A stretch of 64,000 nt of DNA from assembly GCF_026212465.1 (NCBI RefSeq), contig NC_080047.1, forward strand, positions 38,560,019-38,624,018, written 5' to 3'. The notes below the pieces were generated by a model. That model searched no databases, was not told the DNA's origin, and worked only from the letters and a program-made list of their open reading frames with translations. The translations under genes were made by a program, and so were the position numbers. The DNA comes from Amaranthus tricolor. Taxonomy: Eukaryota; Streptophyta; Magnoliopsida; Caryophyllales; Amaranthaceae. How positions within the stretch are numbered: position 1 is the stretch's first letter; every line of letters begins with the position of its first letter. Below, in pieces: positions 36,632-47,555 of the stretch.

Positions 36632-38718
36632 TTACAAACATGTCGATGCTTTTGAAGTGCGTTGATTTTTTCCAAGAAGAATCACAATTACAGTCACGTC
36701 ATCGTGATATTTTCTCCTCCTTCCGGGTGGTATATTCATAAGTTCTTCCATGCTGAATCCTGCAATTAGCACAAAGCTATCAGGAAAAGACAAGAAGAAA
36801 TAACAGGACGACGAAAGTTTCTTTGTAACCCGCCACTCCCCAATTGCCCAAATGCTCGTTTAAAGTTACGAGGCAGAACATACCTGCACAATCTGCAGCT
36901 CTAATGACGAGTTGTTCTAGCAGAAACTTCGCTGGATCACCCGAAGGATGTTTTGATATAAACAAATGCACCAGTATAACGACCTCTTCGTTTGTAAAGA
37001 AGTCGAATAAACCATCGCTACCAAGTACAACAAACCGATCCGATTTTGAGATTCTATGAACATTAATAGTCGGAGTTGTGGAGATATAAGGAGGACTAAT
37101 CAAATTACGAACTCTGAGAATTCCCATCAGTGCATCATTCAATATTTTCTGCACACACAAAAATAACATCAGAGAAGCCAATTCACTCATGGTCGGATCT
37201 AGTGTATAGTCATTAGAGGTGTTCAATGGGGCGGGGCGGAGCAGGCTGGGGCAATTTCTTAACGGATCGGGTTGGGTCGGGTCACATTAATTTTATAGCG
37301 GGGCGGGGCGAGCTAATGGTCCGTTTGACATCACTAAATCCAAAATAAAATCAAGTAGTATATGTATACCCTAATGACTTGGTTAGTATTTTGTTTTGCA
37401 CACGAGTGATCAGAGTTCAAAACCCAAAAAGAGTATTTTATAAATTTATTTTTTGACATCATTTTTTTTCCTGAATCTGCCACTGAATTCAGGAGATGAA
37501 TCAAGGATCACAATCTAAACGAGAAAGTTACTTGACTAAAAAGTAAAAAACACGAACCTTTTTCAAATATCCAACACCGAAGGCGCGTGTGACCTTCAAC
37601 TTTCCTTTCACTTTTCCTGCAGTAATGGGAGCAGGATCATCGGCATGAGTTGCAAGAAGCATAGATCTCTCCGCTTCGTTATCAGTATTGTGAATATCAG
37701 TAAGCTGTATAGCTTTTAATCTGTCAGTTTCGCCAGCATTATTGTCATCGTTCTGTGTTGCAACGACTACTCTGCTATCACCTAAATTCAACGTATACAA
37801 GTCTTTCCCGACAAGCAATGCAACCAAAACACAAGATCCAACAGAAACAAGATCAGGGCGGTCTTCCATTTCCCACTCAACCATGGACAAGAAGTCCCTC
37901 TCAGCTTGAATAAGGGCTCGTTCGAGGCATTCTAGCACCGCTTGCTTGAAAAAGTCCGATGATGTGTCTATCTCAGTGCAAGTCTGGTGACTAAACGCAT
38001 CGAACTTGACATCCTCTCTATCTTCGATTCGTAATAAACTTTTTCTTGGAGACGAAACATTGCCCGTTTCTAGTCCATTATGGAACATATCATCTGAAGC
38101 CAAACCCCCCATATTATCCCAATTAAATAAATTGAAGTTTCTCAAAAACGTATCATATAATGTTCCGGCAAGGAAATCAGCCGCGTCTCTTCCATTAAAT
38201 CCATCAAAAACGGCACAAAAGAGCCATCCATCTTCTTCAGAGCAAACCGCTTGAACTCTGTCTTCACCAGCCGCTCCACCAGCAACTTGCACTTCCATGG
38301 CATTTAGTAGGCCTTCGGTTGTGGAAGGACTCGTAAAATCACAATCCAATGACTCACCAAGTGCAGACGGACTAACACTCAAGTTTGATAACGTATTCTG
38401 GAGAGAAGACGATAGGAAGTCCATTTTAGACAAAAGTGGAGAGGATGAAATCCTGTGAAATGAATTGGGCGAGTCCCAACTAGGCAATATCTCGGAGCCT
38501 ATTAAGCCATTGCAGATATTGGTGTTTGCTAATGTAGTATTAGCACTTAATGCAGCACCAGAAAGACAAGAGAAAGATCCACTAGATCTTCTAAGTCGGG
38601 CCTTAGGGATGATTTCACATCCATCGGAATCCTCATTTACGGATTTTTTTCCGTTACATTGATAACCAAAGCTCACTTTGATTTCTCCTTCTGCAGAACT
38701 CACAGGTTCACCAAACAT
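36632..38718 (-). CDS. PP2C phosphatase, POLTERGEIST-like clade
   Basis: Exons (minus strand) 37558-38718, 36884-37148 and 36632-36759 give 517 residues with consistent phases. A Mn/Mg-dependent Ser/Thr phosphatase. The region before residue ~150 is Ser-rich and probably regulatory. Catalytic motifs in order: GEDRVQAVCSEEDGW and VFDGFNG (about 151-176), with the metal-binding Asp-Gly; VGSCVLVALLVGKDLYTLN and LGDSRVVVA; HADDPAPI and KLKVTRAFGVGYLKK; FVVLGSDGLFDFFTNEE; and the terminal YHDDVTVIVI with the last metal Asp. An Asn replaces the usual second Gly of DGHGG, normal for this clade. POL/PLL members act in CLAVATA meristem signalling; others control leaf growth. Here the N-terminus lacks the usual MGNG myristoylation start. 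I chose the ATG after CACAGGAAAAATG, which could be a splice acceptor, so a further 5' exon may exist and the start is tentative. Confidence 0.88.
37149..37557 (-). other. PP2C intron 1 with GGGGCGGGGC repeat fragment
   Basis: A normal GT-AG intron. 37220-37315 contains GTTCAATGGGGCGGGGCGGA and a related GCGGGGCGGGGCGAGC, an unusually GC-rich repeat piece for this window. Confidence 0.7.
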
Positions 38719-38955
38719 TTTTCCTGTGACAAATGACACGGACGCTCAGAATAGTATCTTCTAGAACACATAGAGAGAATTGTTATCTTAGTTTTAAAAA
38801 GCGCGAGCTTTTTGTATGCAAGGTTAAAAGGGGTGACTAATGTTGCCCTCTTTTTTCAACCTCCAAATTTCACCCACCACCATTGCTTCTCAACAACCTC
38901 CTTGCACTACAGACCTCTATATTGGCTACAACCAAGTGATTTAGGTGGTCAACAC

Positions 38956-39165
38956 CAGGGGCGGATCCAAAATAAAATCAAATGATGTCAATATATTAAG
39001 TATTGTTTTTTTAAAAATGTTCATATTAAGGCTTGAACCTCAAACAATGATGCCATACTCTAATATTTTAACCAACTTAACCAATACACTTATTAACATA
39101 TTTAGAGATATAACTTGTCAAATGCTGTCAATTGACAGCATTGAACTAAAATGGACCCGCCCCTG
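38956..39165. mobile_element. hAT-type MITE, 210 bp
   Basis: Terminal inverted repeats CAGGGGCGGATCCA and, from the right end, CAGGGGCGGGTCCA. Flanked by an 8-bp duplication, GTCAACAC (38948-38955) and GTCAACAT (39166-39173), 7/8 identical. Both are typical of non-autonomous hAT elements. It lies about 240 bp upstream of the PP2C start. Confidence 0.85.
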
Positions 39166-39173
39166 GTCAACAT

Positions 39174-41634
39174 TGACAATAAAATAACTAGATGCCAATC
39201 TTTAATGATTGAAGTCAATAATCTATGAGTTTACTTATAAGGTATGCCCCTCTCTTTCCTTCCAAACATTTTGGTGGATTGGATGCTTCATGGGGGGAAG
39301 GGGGTGATAGAGTCATAGAGGTTGCATTAGTGTTGAGATGCGATGGTAATGGCCGATGGGGAATCTAGGTTTCCGGTTGGTGGTCACCCCGATGCGCCCT
39401 TGTTTTTACACTCAGAAGGCCTAGATTAACGGGAATACACCAGGACGAACTCCTCACCTCATACCTAATACTTCATTAAACTGTTATCTTATATCAAACA
39501 TCATGAAATACTCGCAGCAGTAATCCAAAAGAACGATATTTATATCGAAACACCAAATTAATATTCCAGTTATGACTCTTTTTCCATTACAAGAGTAAGG
39601 CTACCATATCCAATTCATTATCACACAGCATATTACCATTATCATACACAAATCTTCAACAGAACATAAGGAAAAAAATTATACTTCTAAATAACTATTT
39701 AACATTGTGCAATTGCACAGGAGTCGGGTTTGACAAATGACTTGTTATCTATGCCCTTGTCGCGTGTCGATGGGTATGACGAAAACATGTGTCGTGTCCG
39801 GATAATATAGAATCCAAGCATATTAAGAACAGACGTTTACACAAACAGATCAAAAGCTTATCCTTTTCACCTTATAACAATATGCATTTTAGGAAGAAAA
39901 AAATAGTTGCAAATACATAAAGTGCAAATCACAGTAGGAAATATCTTTAATCATCTAACAAAATTCAAATACTTTATACTATACTCTCTCGATTTCTCTC
40001 AATTTAAAACATTTTTCAAGTACAGATGTCGCAATGATTTTGCTACAACCTCCACCACTTTTTTATTCTCTTGCAAAAACTTCTCTTCTTCGATATCATC
40101 CAAACAATTCAAATTTTTTTGTACTATTTTCCCAACAATCCAAACAAAACCCAACTATTCTATAAAAAATTTACTAGCCGCAATGTAGCAACTTTAAAAG
40201 AACAAAGAAATACTTGAATGAATTAGGAGTATTTACTCCCTCGATCCCTCTGATTTTGCCCCATATACTCCCACTATTATGTCCTACTAAATTTGTCCCG
40301 TTCTCATTTTGGATATGGCCCCACCCTACAATACCTCACCCAACTTACAAGTTACTTCATTTCTTTTTTCTACAATAAAACCTATTGTTCTACTAAAGGA
40401 TATGACACTACTCCCAATATCCCACTAAAATATACATTCATGATTCACCCACTGTTCTCAATTCACCCACTATTCTCATTAACATTGTGTCATCCCATGA
40501 CACAACTTCTATTATACTTGTAGTTAAAAATAACACTTTCTCACGTAACATGTCACAATCAGTTTAAAATATTTCAGAACATAAAAATTAAAGTATGGAA
40601 AATAAGTGATGAATTGAATATACAACAAATAAATCAACTTGTCCATCATAATATTAAACAATAATTATAGAGAGGAAAATATCAAATCCAAACCACAAAA
40701 GGGTTATCAGCATATTCACATATAGTATCAGTTCTACCCTTCTCCACCCTCCAAATCATTGACTCTTCCAAATAAGTATTCGATATTTCCCAAAACAATC
40801 ATTCCGACTTCCAATTGACTATTTTAAATCTTTTCTGGCATTTTCGGGTTCGATTTTCACCTATCTCTCATGCATATTTAAAAAAAAATATCTGAATTTC
40901 AGCGGCTACATGAATTTATCAATAAATTTGCTATTAACCCATCATAAATTAGCTTAATTGTAAAGCAGTAAATAAATCAGTTGGGAAAATTTGCTTCATA
41001 AATGGCAATGATCTAAAGAAAAGCAATGAGCATAATAAAATTAATTAATAAGACGCCAAACAAGAATTGCAGTGAGTAAAAGTAGGTGTAATTAGAACAA
41101 AGAAAAAGAAGAGGTCCACCTGATATAATAATTGAAATAGGTTGAAGTTGAAGACCTAAAGACGAAAAGCAGATCACAAAACCCAAAAAACAATTGAAAA
41201 AATAATGATTGATCGTGAGACAAAAGAAGAAGGTTACTAATTTTTAAATGAGTGGAACAGAAACGAAGAGACTAACACATAAAATATGAGATGAAGCTAA
41301 GCCAAAGGAATGATAGAGAATCTTTAGTTAGAAAGAAGTCTTTGTTTGAACTTTGACCCAATCTCATGAGATATTTATTGGATGTTGTAATTGAATTTAA
41401 TTTGATTTAACTTTTAAAATGTATTTATAATTATGTAAAATTTAAAATGAAGGCAAAATAGATCAACTAAAAATATCTAATTCGATTACTCAAATAAAGA
41501 CCTCTAATTACACTTATACTAGTACTAGGACAATTTTAAATTCCTATAAAATATAATATTTATTTATCTTTTTATTTATTTATTTTTGGTATTTTGAATG
41601 TTTTCTTGTTTGACAAATATAATGTAATTATAGG
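39174..41634. other. Intergenic, no gene seen
   Basis: 39240-39440 is relatively GC-rich with no sustained frame. At 40225-40330 there is one Stowaway-like end (TTACTCCCTCGATCCC) without an evident partner. The rest is AT-rich. Confidence 0.45.
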
Positions 41635-41643
41635 AATTTGAAA

Positions 41644-42466
41644 GGAAAAATTGTTCAAAATAATTTCACCTTTTGATGTTTTGCTGTAAATAACTTTTAC
41701 TTTCCATTATTTATGATCATGAATAATCCAACCTTTTCACCTTTGTTGCTCACAGCACCCTCAATCAGAAAATTACCGACTACTGCAAATCAAATAGCTG
41801 TTTGCAATCTTCTCTTCTTCCTTCTTATATTTCTGCCATCATTTTCTTTCTTTTTACCCTATTTCTCCATCTTTAACCCTAAAATTAAGAGAGAGAAAAT
41901 TTTATTTCACCCTTTAATTTTGTTTTCTTTTCTCTTTATTTTTTTGCAAAAATAAATTCTCATTTTTCTTCAACATACAATAGAGGTTCAAATTTGAATA
42001 CTAGGGCGAAAAGTGATCATGAATTTATTGCAAAATTGACAATGGCAAAGAAGGGTTTTTGTGCCGGAGAAAGGTTATATTCATGTCCAAAATGGCCTAA
42101 AGTATTTATCTATACTTTATTGTATACATGTATTAAATTTCAGATTATGATTTGATGAACATTTGTAATTGTAAGATTCTGATTGCAAATTTTTTAAGGG
42201 GGAAAAAGTAATTGGGAGAGGTTCATAATGCATGTGAAGGGAGTAGAGGGAGTAGAAGGATTTAATTGAATATTGCTAGGTAGAAGGAGGTTGATTTTTT
42301 GAAGAAATTAAATTCACAGTTCCTGACCTGCAGTAGCTAATTATTATTGTAATTTGGGGTATTGTGAGCAACAAAGGTCAAAAGGTTGAATTATTTATAA
42401 ATATTAAAAGTAGAGGTTATTCACAGCAAAACGTCAAAAAGTGGGATTATTTTCGACAATTTTTCC
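41644..42466. mobile_element. Non-autonomous MULE-type element, 823 bp
   Basis: Long terminal inverted repeats (about 41644-41805 and 42300-42466) beginning GGAAAAATTGT, sharing TTTTGCTGT.AATAAC and ACCTTTGTTGCTCACA. Flanked by a 9-bp duplication, AATTTGAAA (41635-41643) and AATTTAAAA (42467-42475), 8/9 identical. No transposase inside; an 80-residue hydrophobic frame at 41713-41955 is probably not a gene. Confidence 0.8.
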
Positions 42467-42475
42467 AATTTAAAA

Positions 42476-44085
42476 TCCCTAGTAAATGTAGCTACCTATC
42501 CTTTTTATATGAATTGAGTTATCTTACTCGTATTTATTTATAATTGAAAAATTATTTAGAATAATCCAATATATAATTGATTTTTTAAATTATTGATTTA
42601 TCATGAATAATTCAAACTTTAATGGATATAAGTATACATGATAATGATTGATAACCTATTGTAACATGTAATTTTTGTAAAAAAGTTAAATTAAAATAAA
42701 ATCAGAAAAATAAAAAATTAAAAAATTAAAAAACTAAAAAGAAAACCCCAAACTTCTGCCCTACTGCCACGACCCCCTCCTCTTAAATTGAGTCTCTTCC
42801 TTGTCTAACAACACAACCTCTCAACATTGACCACCAGTAATTGTGTCGCGCCACCACTCATCTTCGAGATTGTTAGGAAGGGAGAGAAGCTAATGGTGGA
42901 AAGAGGGGAGATTTTGAAATTTTTTTTTTTATTTTGTTATTTCATTTTAATTTTGTATTTTTTTGAATTTACCTACTAAAATCATAACATAAATTTCACA
43001 TAACATTCTTCATGTTAATCTAATAGTTTAAATTATTCGAGATTAAATAAAAATTACAACTATAAAAAAATACAAATTATTAAATTATGTATGAAAATTT
43101 TTTTCTCTTATTAAAAAGAGGGTAATTTTTTTTATGTTTTACATGTTGCATGTTATCCGATGCACGTTAAGAAATTGCACCTTAATATTGTCAACTGACA
43201 CCATTCAACTTATATACATGTAAATACTAATATATGTGCTCATTACGCTAACCAAATTAAATCAAATACGTCATTCAGAGCTATTTCAATGGTGAGAATT
43301 TTTTTTGGGTGAAAATACATCCCATAAAATACTCAAATGTTTCTGAAAATAACTAATGAGAGGAAGTTTTTGGGATTTCCTCCAGTGGGCCCCACCATTT
43401 TCCTATTTTTAAGCCTGAATTTATGAAATTTTGATGACTAAAAAAAATAAAAATATACAACATTCATAAAAAAAATTTTAAAAATTCTCATTAAATACAC
43501 CCATTTTTCTATTTCTTAATACACTTTAAAAATTCTCTTATTCTAATTTTATAAAATTACTATTCAAGTAGTTTAATGTTTACCCTATTAATTTTAATTT
43601 CTTATTATTTTTAATTTTTTTTGTTGTATTGGTATTTTATCTTAATAATATTTAAAAATTTTTTTTGTCTTATTAATATTTTGGGATAAAAATAAAAAAT
43701 GAGATAGGATAAAATATATATATATATATAAAATAAGAGTGGTAAAGAAACTTTTTTCCATGAAACTTTTTTTTCTTTTTTATTTGTACCGAGAGTGCTC
43801 TCGGTATGATCTAGTGACTATAAATTCTTTAGTTTGTTAAAAGCGATGTAAATTCAGTAATTCACCAATAAAAACTAAACATGAACATGTCTTTCAAGAA
43901 ATACAAAGTAATTAAGTAGAAGATCTTAAACACACCAAATATTCCTTACACATATCATCCTTATCTTTATCCTTATCCTTATCCTTATCCTTATCTTTAT
44001 CTTTGGCAGATACAAGAAAATGATAATTTTTTTTGCCTAATAAAACATAATTTACTAATTTATTTGATTAAAGTAGATAATAAAA
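42476..44085. other. Intergenic, 3' side of the AWPM-19 gene
   Basis: AT-rich, with a CCTTAT hexamer repeat at about 43960-44010 (roughly seven units) and no gene. Confidence 0.45.
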
Positions 44086-45877
44086 TTAAACCCTAGTAGT
44101 AGTTCCCTTGGGATCAGCAGTGGTGCCAGAAACTGGCATGCCATACTCGTGCTCTCGATAACCAGGGCCATATCTACTGCTAAAGAGACCAGCATGTAAA
44201 GCAAGGACATAAAACAGCTCAAAGAACGTCAGGATTATTACGAATGCTTCTACAACTCTCAGCCTCCATCCTCTCCATCCTCCTATGTTGATCTCCTTGC
44301 ATGCTAACCTGAATTTAATTTTTACATTTTATGTTAAATAATGTACTTGGACTCCACTTTTTATTGGTAAAAAACATAAAAATCATTTTAATTTTGATTT
44401 AAGCTTGTACAAATTAATTATAGATGAAACCAAAAAGATCGACTTTTGAACGGACGAGAAAGATCGATGAGCCACAAAATTTTAATAAACAATACGAACT
44501 TTCATTAATTTCCCTATAATAATATAACCTTTTATTTAAAAATAAATAATACCTATTTTCTCCTCGAATAATATCAAACTTTAGTTTATTAACAAATTTA
44601 TAAATTTATTTTATAATATAATCTCCTATTTTTAGGATATTAGAGATAATATAGAAAAACACCTGATTAATGGTTAATTAAAAGTTTGATATTACTGTAG
44701 GAAAATAAGAAAAAAAAAAACTTTTATTTTACATCTTAAGACCGAAAAACAAAATTAATAGGAAAAAAAGCTAAAATTCATGCACATAATAACCATTGCA
44801 GATATGAAGATTTATAGTTAAAATGGTGACATTGACAAGAAGAAAAAGAAATAAAAGTAAAAAATAGTACTACCCCATGGCAAGAGCGGTGAGGGCCCAG
44901 GCAACAAGAGAAGAAGAACCAGCAGCAGCTAAACTGTCACTTCTCCATGCTCTTATATGATTTGCTCCAGCCAACTTTGAGACCACTCCAATCACACCCG
45001 CTAACAGTGATATTATTAAGAAGAATGGAGTTGCCCCATTCCCTCCCAATCCTGTATATTATATTACACCATCTAATCATTCTTATAATAAGATCATAAA
45101 TTCATAATTTTATTCCCCTTGATTTTGCTAATCGATTGGGGGATCTTAGACACATTATATCATTATCACAGCATGACAAAGAGTTAAAATGAGTTTAGAT
45201 TTGAAAAACTTTAATTAAAGGCTAGGCTGAAATATGAAACACACTAAACCATCAACTAAAACTTCTGGTTAAATTAGTCACTTAATATATCCAGAAGTGA
45301 ACATGAAAAAAGCTCATTTTGAACAAACCTTAGTTATTTTTCTTATTTAGCTCTTTAAATTAAGAGTAAAGACTTTAAAATTAAAATATCATTAAATCAG
45401 CCTAATAAAAATAATGGACCGTTTAATTTGAGAATTTAGAAATAATAGTGTCAAAGAACCAACTCAACCAAAAGCTTAAGCTGATGGTTGAGGCCCCAGG
45501 ATATGTTATATACCATAACACGCCCCCTCACACAAGACCCCATTGGGCTAGAAGTGTGGATGCGCATAGGCGCTGAATATTCCACTTCAAATGAGGGGTG
45601 GTTGAGATTCGAACCCGTGACTTCTCACGTTGGCTCTGATACCATGTCAAGGAACCAACTCAACCAAAAGCTTAAGCTGATGATTGAGGCCCCAAGATAT
45701 GTTATATACTCTAACAAATAGAAGGAAAAGACAGAGAAGAAATAGAATACCAGGGTGACGAGTAGAGAAGTTGATATACTTATTGAGACACCAACTAGAA
45801 AAACCAATGAGAATGATATACATTATCAAGTTCAGAAATAGCAATGGACCTGCTACATTTCTTCCCACCGTTGCCAT
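44086..45877 (-). CDS. PM19L: AWPM-19/PM19-like membrane protein
   Basis: Exons (minus strand) 45751-45877, 44874-45051 and 44086-44308 give 175 residues with phase-consistent GT-AG introns. A small four-helix membrane protein of the AWPM-19 family, first found as a cold/ABA-induced wheat plasma membrane protein; a rice member has been reported to act in ABA uptake. Family landmarks: RNVAGPLLFLNLIMYIILIG and FSSWCLNKYIN (helix 1), FFLIISLLAGVIGVVSKLAG (helix 2), ANHIRAWRSDSLAAAGSSS and LVAWALTALAMG (helix 3), LACKEINIGGWRGWRLRVVE, AFVIILTFFELFYVLALHAG (helix 4), then a hydrophilic C-tail. The length is normal. The ATG at 45875-45877 is favoured because MATVGRN matches family N-termini; an upstream in-frame start also exists. 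Intron 1 contains a complete TRIM. Confidence 0.93.
45449..45716 (-). mobile_element. Complete 268-bp TRIM retrotransposon in an intron
   Basis: Two 72-bp direct repeats (45449-45520 and 45645-45716), each TG...CA, starting TGTCAA and sharing CAACTCAACCAAAAGCTTAA. Between them lie, in minus orientation, a purine tract next to the left repeat (CGCCCCCTCACAC on the plus strand) and a primer binding site next to the right repeat (TGGCTCTGATACCA, 45631-45644, complementary to TGGTATCAGAGCCA). Flanked by a perfect 5-bp duplication AATAG (45444-45448 and 45717-45721). It encodes nothing. This is among the shortest layouts for an LTR element (SMART/TRIM class). It sits in intron 1 of the AWPM-19 gene, in the same orientation. 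Confidence 0.93.
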
Positions 45878-46457
45878 TATTATATATCTTTTTCCTTCAA
45901 CAATATACACTCTTTATATTCTTGATCTTCAAATTTAATTACTCTTTTTGTTTGTGTATTGCAAATAAAGAGCAGAATTACTTGATTAGTTTTTGAAAGT
46001 ACAAGAAATTAGCAAGATAATGGATAACCAAAGCTAAGCAAGACAATGAATTGGTATTTGTAATGCATATAAAGAATATTGAAGAGAGTCGGTGTATGAT
46101 AAGATGAGCATCAGCTTGAGGTTGTGGCCTTCGCTTAGCCAGGGTTCCAAATTCAAGGCTATGTACTACTGACACCTCACTTATGTCTACTCTACGTGTC
46201 TGGCTTCCTTCTTTATAGCTCACATCTGGGAGGACACTTTTTTAATTCTTATTATTTTTTTACTTTAATTTTAATACTTTTTTTTCTTTCATTAAATAAA
46301 CTATAAATCTTATCCATTTAGGTTTAATGGCTATATCGAATGCATATTAAACTTGCATTTTACCTTTCAAAATTTAATCCCAAAACTCAATTTCACTTTT
46401 ATGGCTTTCATCTAAGTTATAATTTATCTCATACTAATGAATATTAAAGATGATAAG
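45878..46457. other. Upstream region of the AWPM-19 gene
   Basis: Contains the promoter side of the minus-strand gene. No ABRE or TATA box is called with confidence, though CTCTACGTGTCTGG (about 46190-46203, containing ACGTGTC) is an ABRE-like core on the plus strand, about 315 bp upstream of the start, consistent with an ABA-regulated family. Confidence 0.4.
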
Positions 46458-47117
46458 TAATTTTATAAATTATATAAGTCCTTGTTTTCATTGTCATATG
46501 GTTTTGAAATGGTATCTTCTTAGTTTATAAAGTATGTACATTTGATATTTTCTCAATTATTTGCTGGCATTCACCATAAGTTCACCTTACTTAATATGGT
46601 ACCAGATCAGCTAAAGTTTTGATCAAAAATTAAAATGGAAATGTATAACTCAAGATCGATAGAAATCTGATACCATATTAAGGCTGCTAAGTGTAAGGTT
46701 GAAATATATGTTTTGTATATTCTGGTCCTTCCAATAATGTACATGAGATATATATATATATATATATGTGCGACAAAAAAGAAAGTGGGCCTAGAAAGAA
46801 AGTGCGCCTAGCAATAATACAAATAATAAGCCCAAGAAAACAATCAATACTATTACCGCTCTGTAACAGAATGTTATTTTTTTCCTTATTGATTACTCCC
46901 ACATACGAACTTAACGGAGTTTGCATACGAGGGAGTGTTAGAATGGTTTGTCCAGATTTATTAATTAAAGATAGCATGCGCTGATGCACACTTAATTTAT
47001 AAGTTATTAAAGTCTTTCCTCTCATTGTCATGATTTTGAAATGGTATTTTCTTGCCTTATGAAGTATATACACCTCATGTTTTTCTGATTATTTACTGAC
47101 ATTCACAATAAGTTTAG
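46458..47117 (+). mobile_element. Candidate small LTR element, degenerate
   Basis: About 115-130 bp of diverged direct repeat (46458-46595 and about 46991-47117) sharing TCATTGTCAT, TTTTGAAATGGTAT and TTATTT.CTG.CATTCAC. The first repeat is followed by TGGTACCAGATCAGC, close to a PBS. The second is preceded by a purine tract and TGTTAGAATGG (46937), a Copia-like PPT/LTR junction. Borders and target duplication are not fixed. Confidence 0.4.
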
Positions 47118-47427
47118 CTTAACTCAAAACAATCTAGCTTCATAGCGTCTTTTGGTCACAAACATGTCTATTACTTTCTCAAAGACAATTTTATCTTTAA
47201 TATATATACCTTATTGTAACTTTATTTTAAATTCTCTTTCTACATTAAAAAAATTTTCCTAAAGTGAACCCAAAATAACAAAGAGAGTAGTAGATTAAAA
47301 CTCAAAAATATTAACGTAAAACAAAAAAAACTCGTCAAACTTAAGAAAAAAGGTTAAATTCTCTTTATTTATTACTGCTTTTAAATATCCACATTTTTCT
47401 TAAAACATCATTTTTTTTTCTTTGTTA

Positions 47428-47555
47428 CTCCCTATATTCCTATTTGATAATTCATTTATTGTTCTAGAGGATTTTATTTATTGTTTTGGTAAAAAATATA
47501 TCACTCTATTGACTAGTGAAATCTACAACAGCGATGATTTCCTAAATAGAGGGAG
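47428..47555. mobile_element. Stowaway-like MITE, 128 bp
   Basis: Ends CTCCCTATATTCCTATTTG and, from the right, CTCCCTCTATTTAGGAA, flanked by TA on both sides (47426-47427 and 47556-47557). Confidence 0.65.

Noticed and set aside
38006..38254. Plus-strand frames opposite PP2C exon 1
   Set aside because: Antisense shadows of a well-supported coding exon.
41713..41955. An 80-residue hydrophobic plus-strand frame
   Set aside because: It begins within the terminal inverted repeat of a MULE-type element and is T-rich low-complexity sequence.
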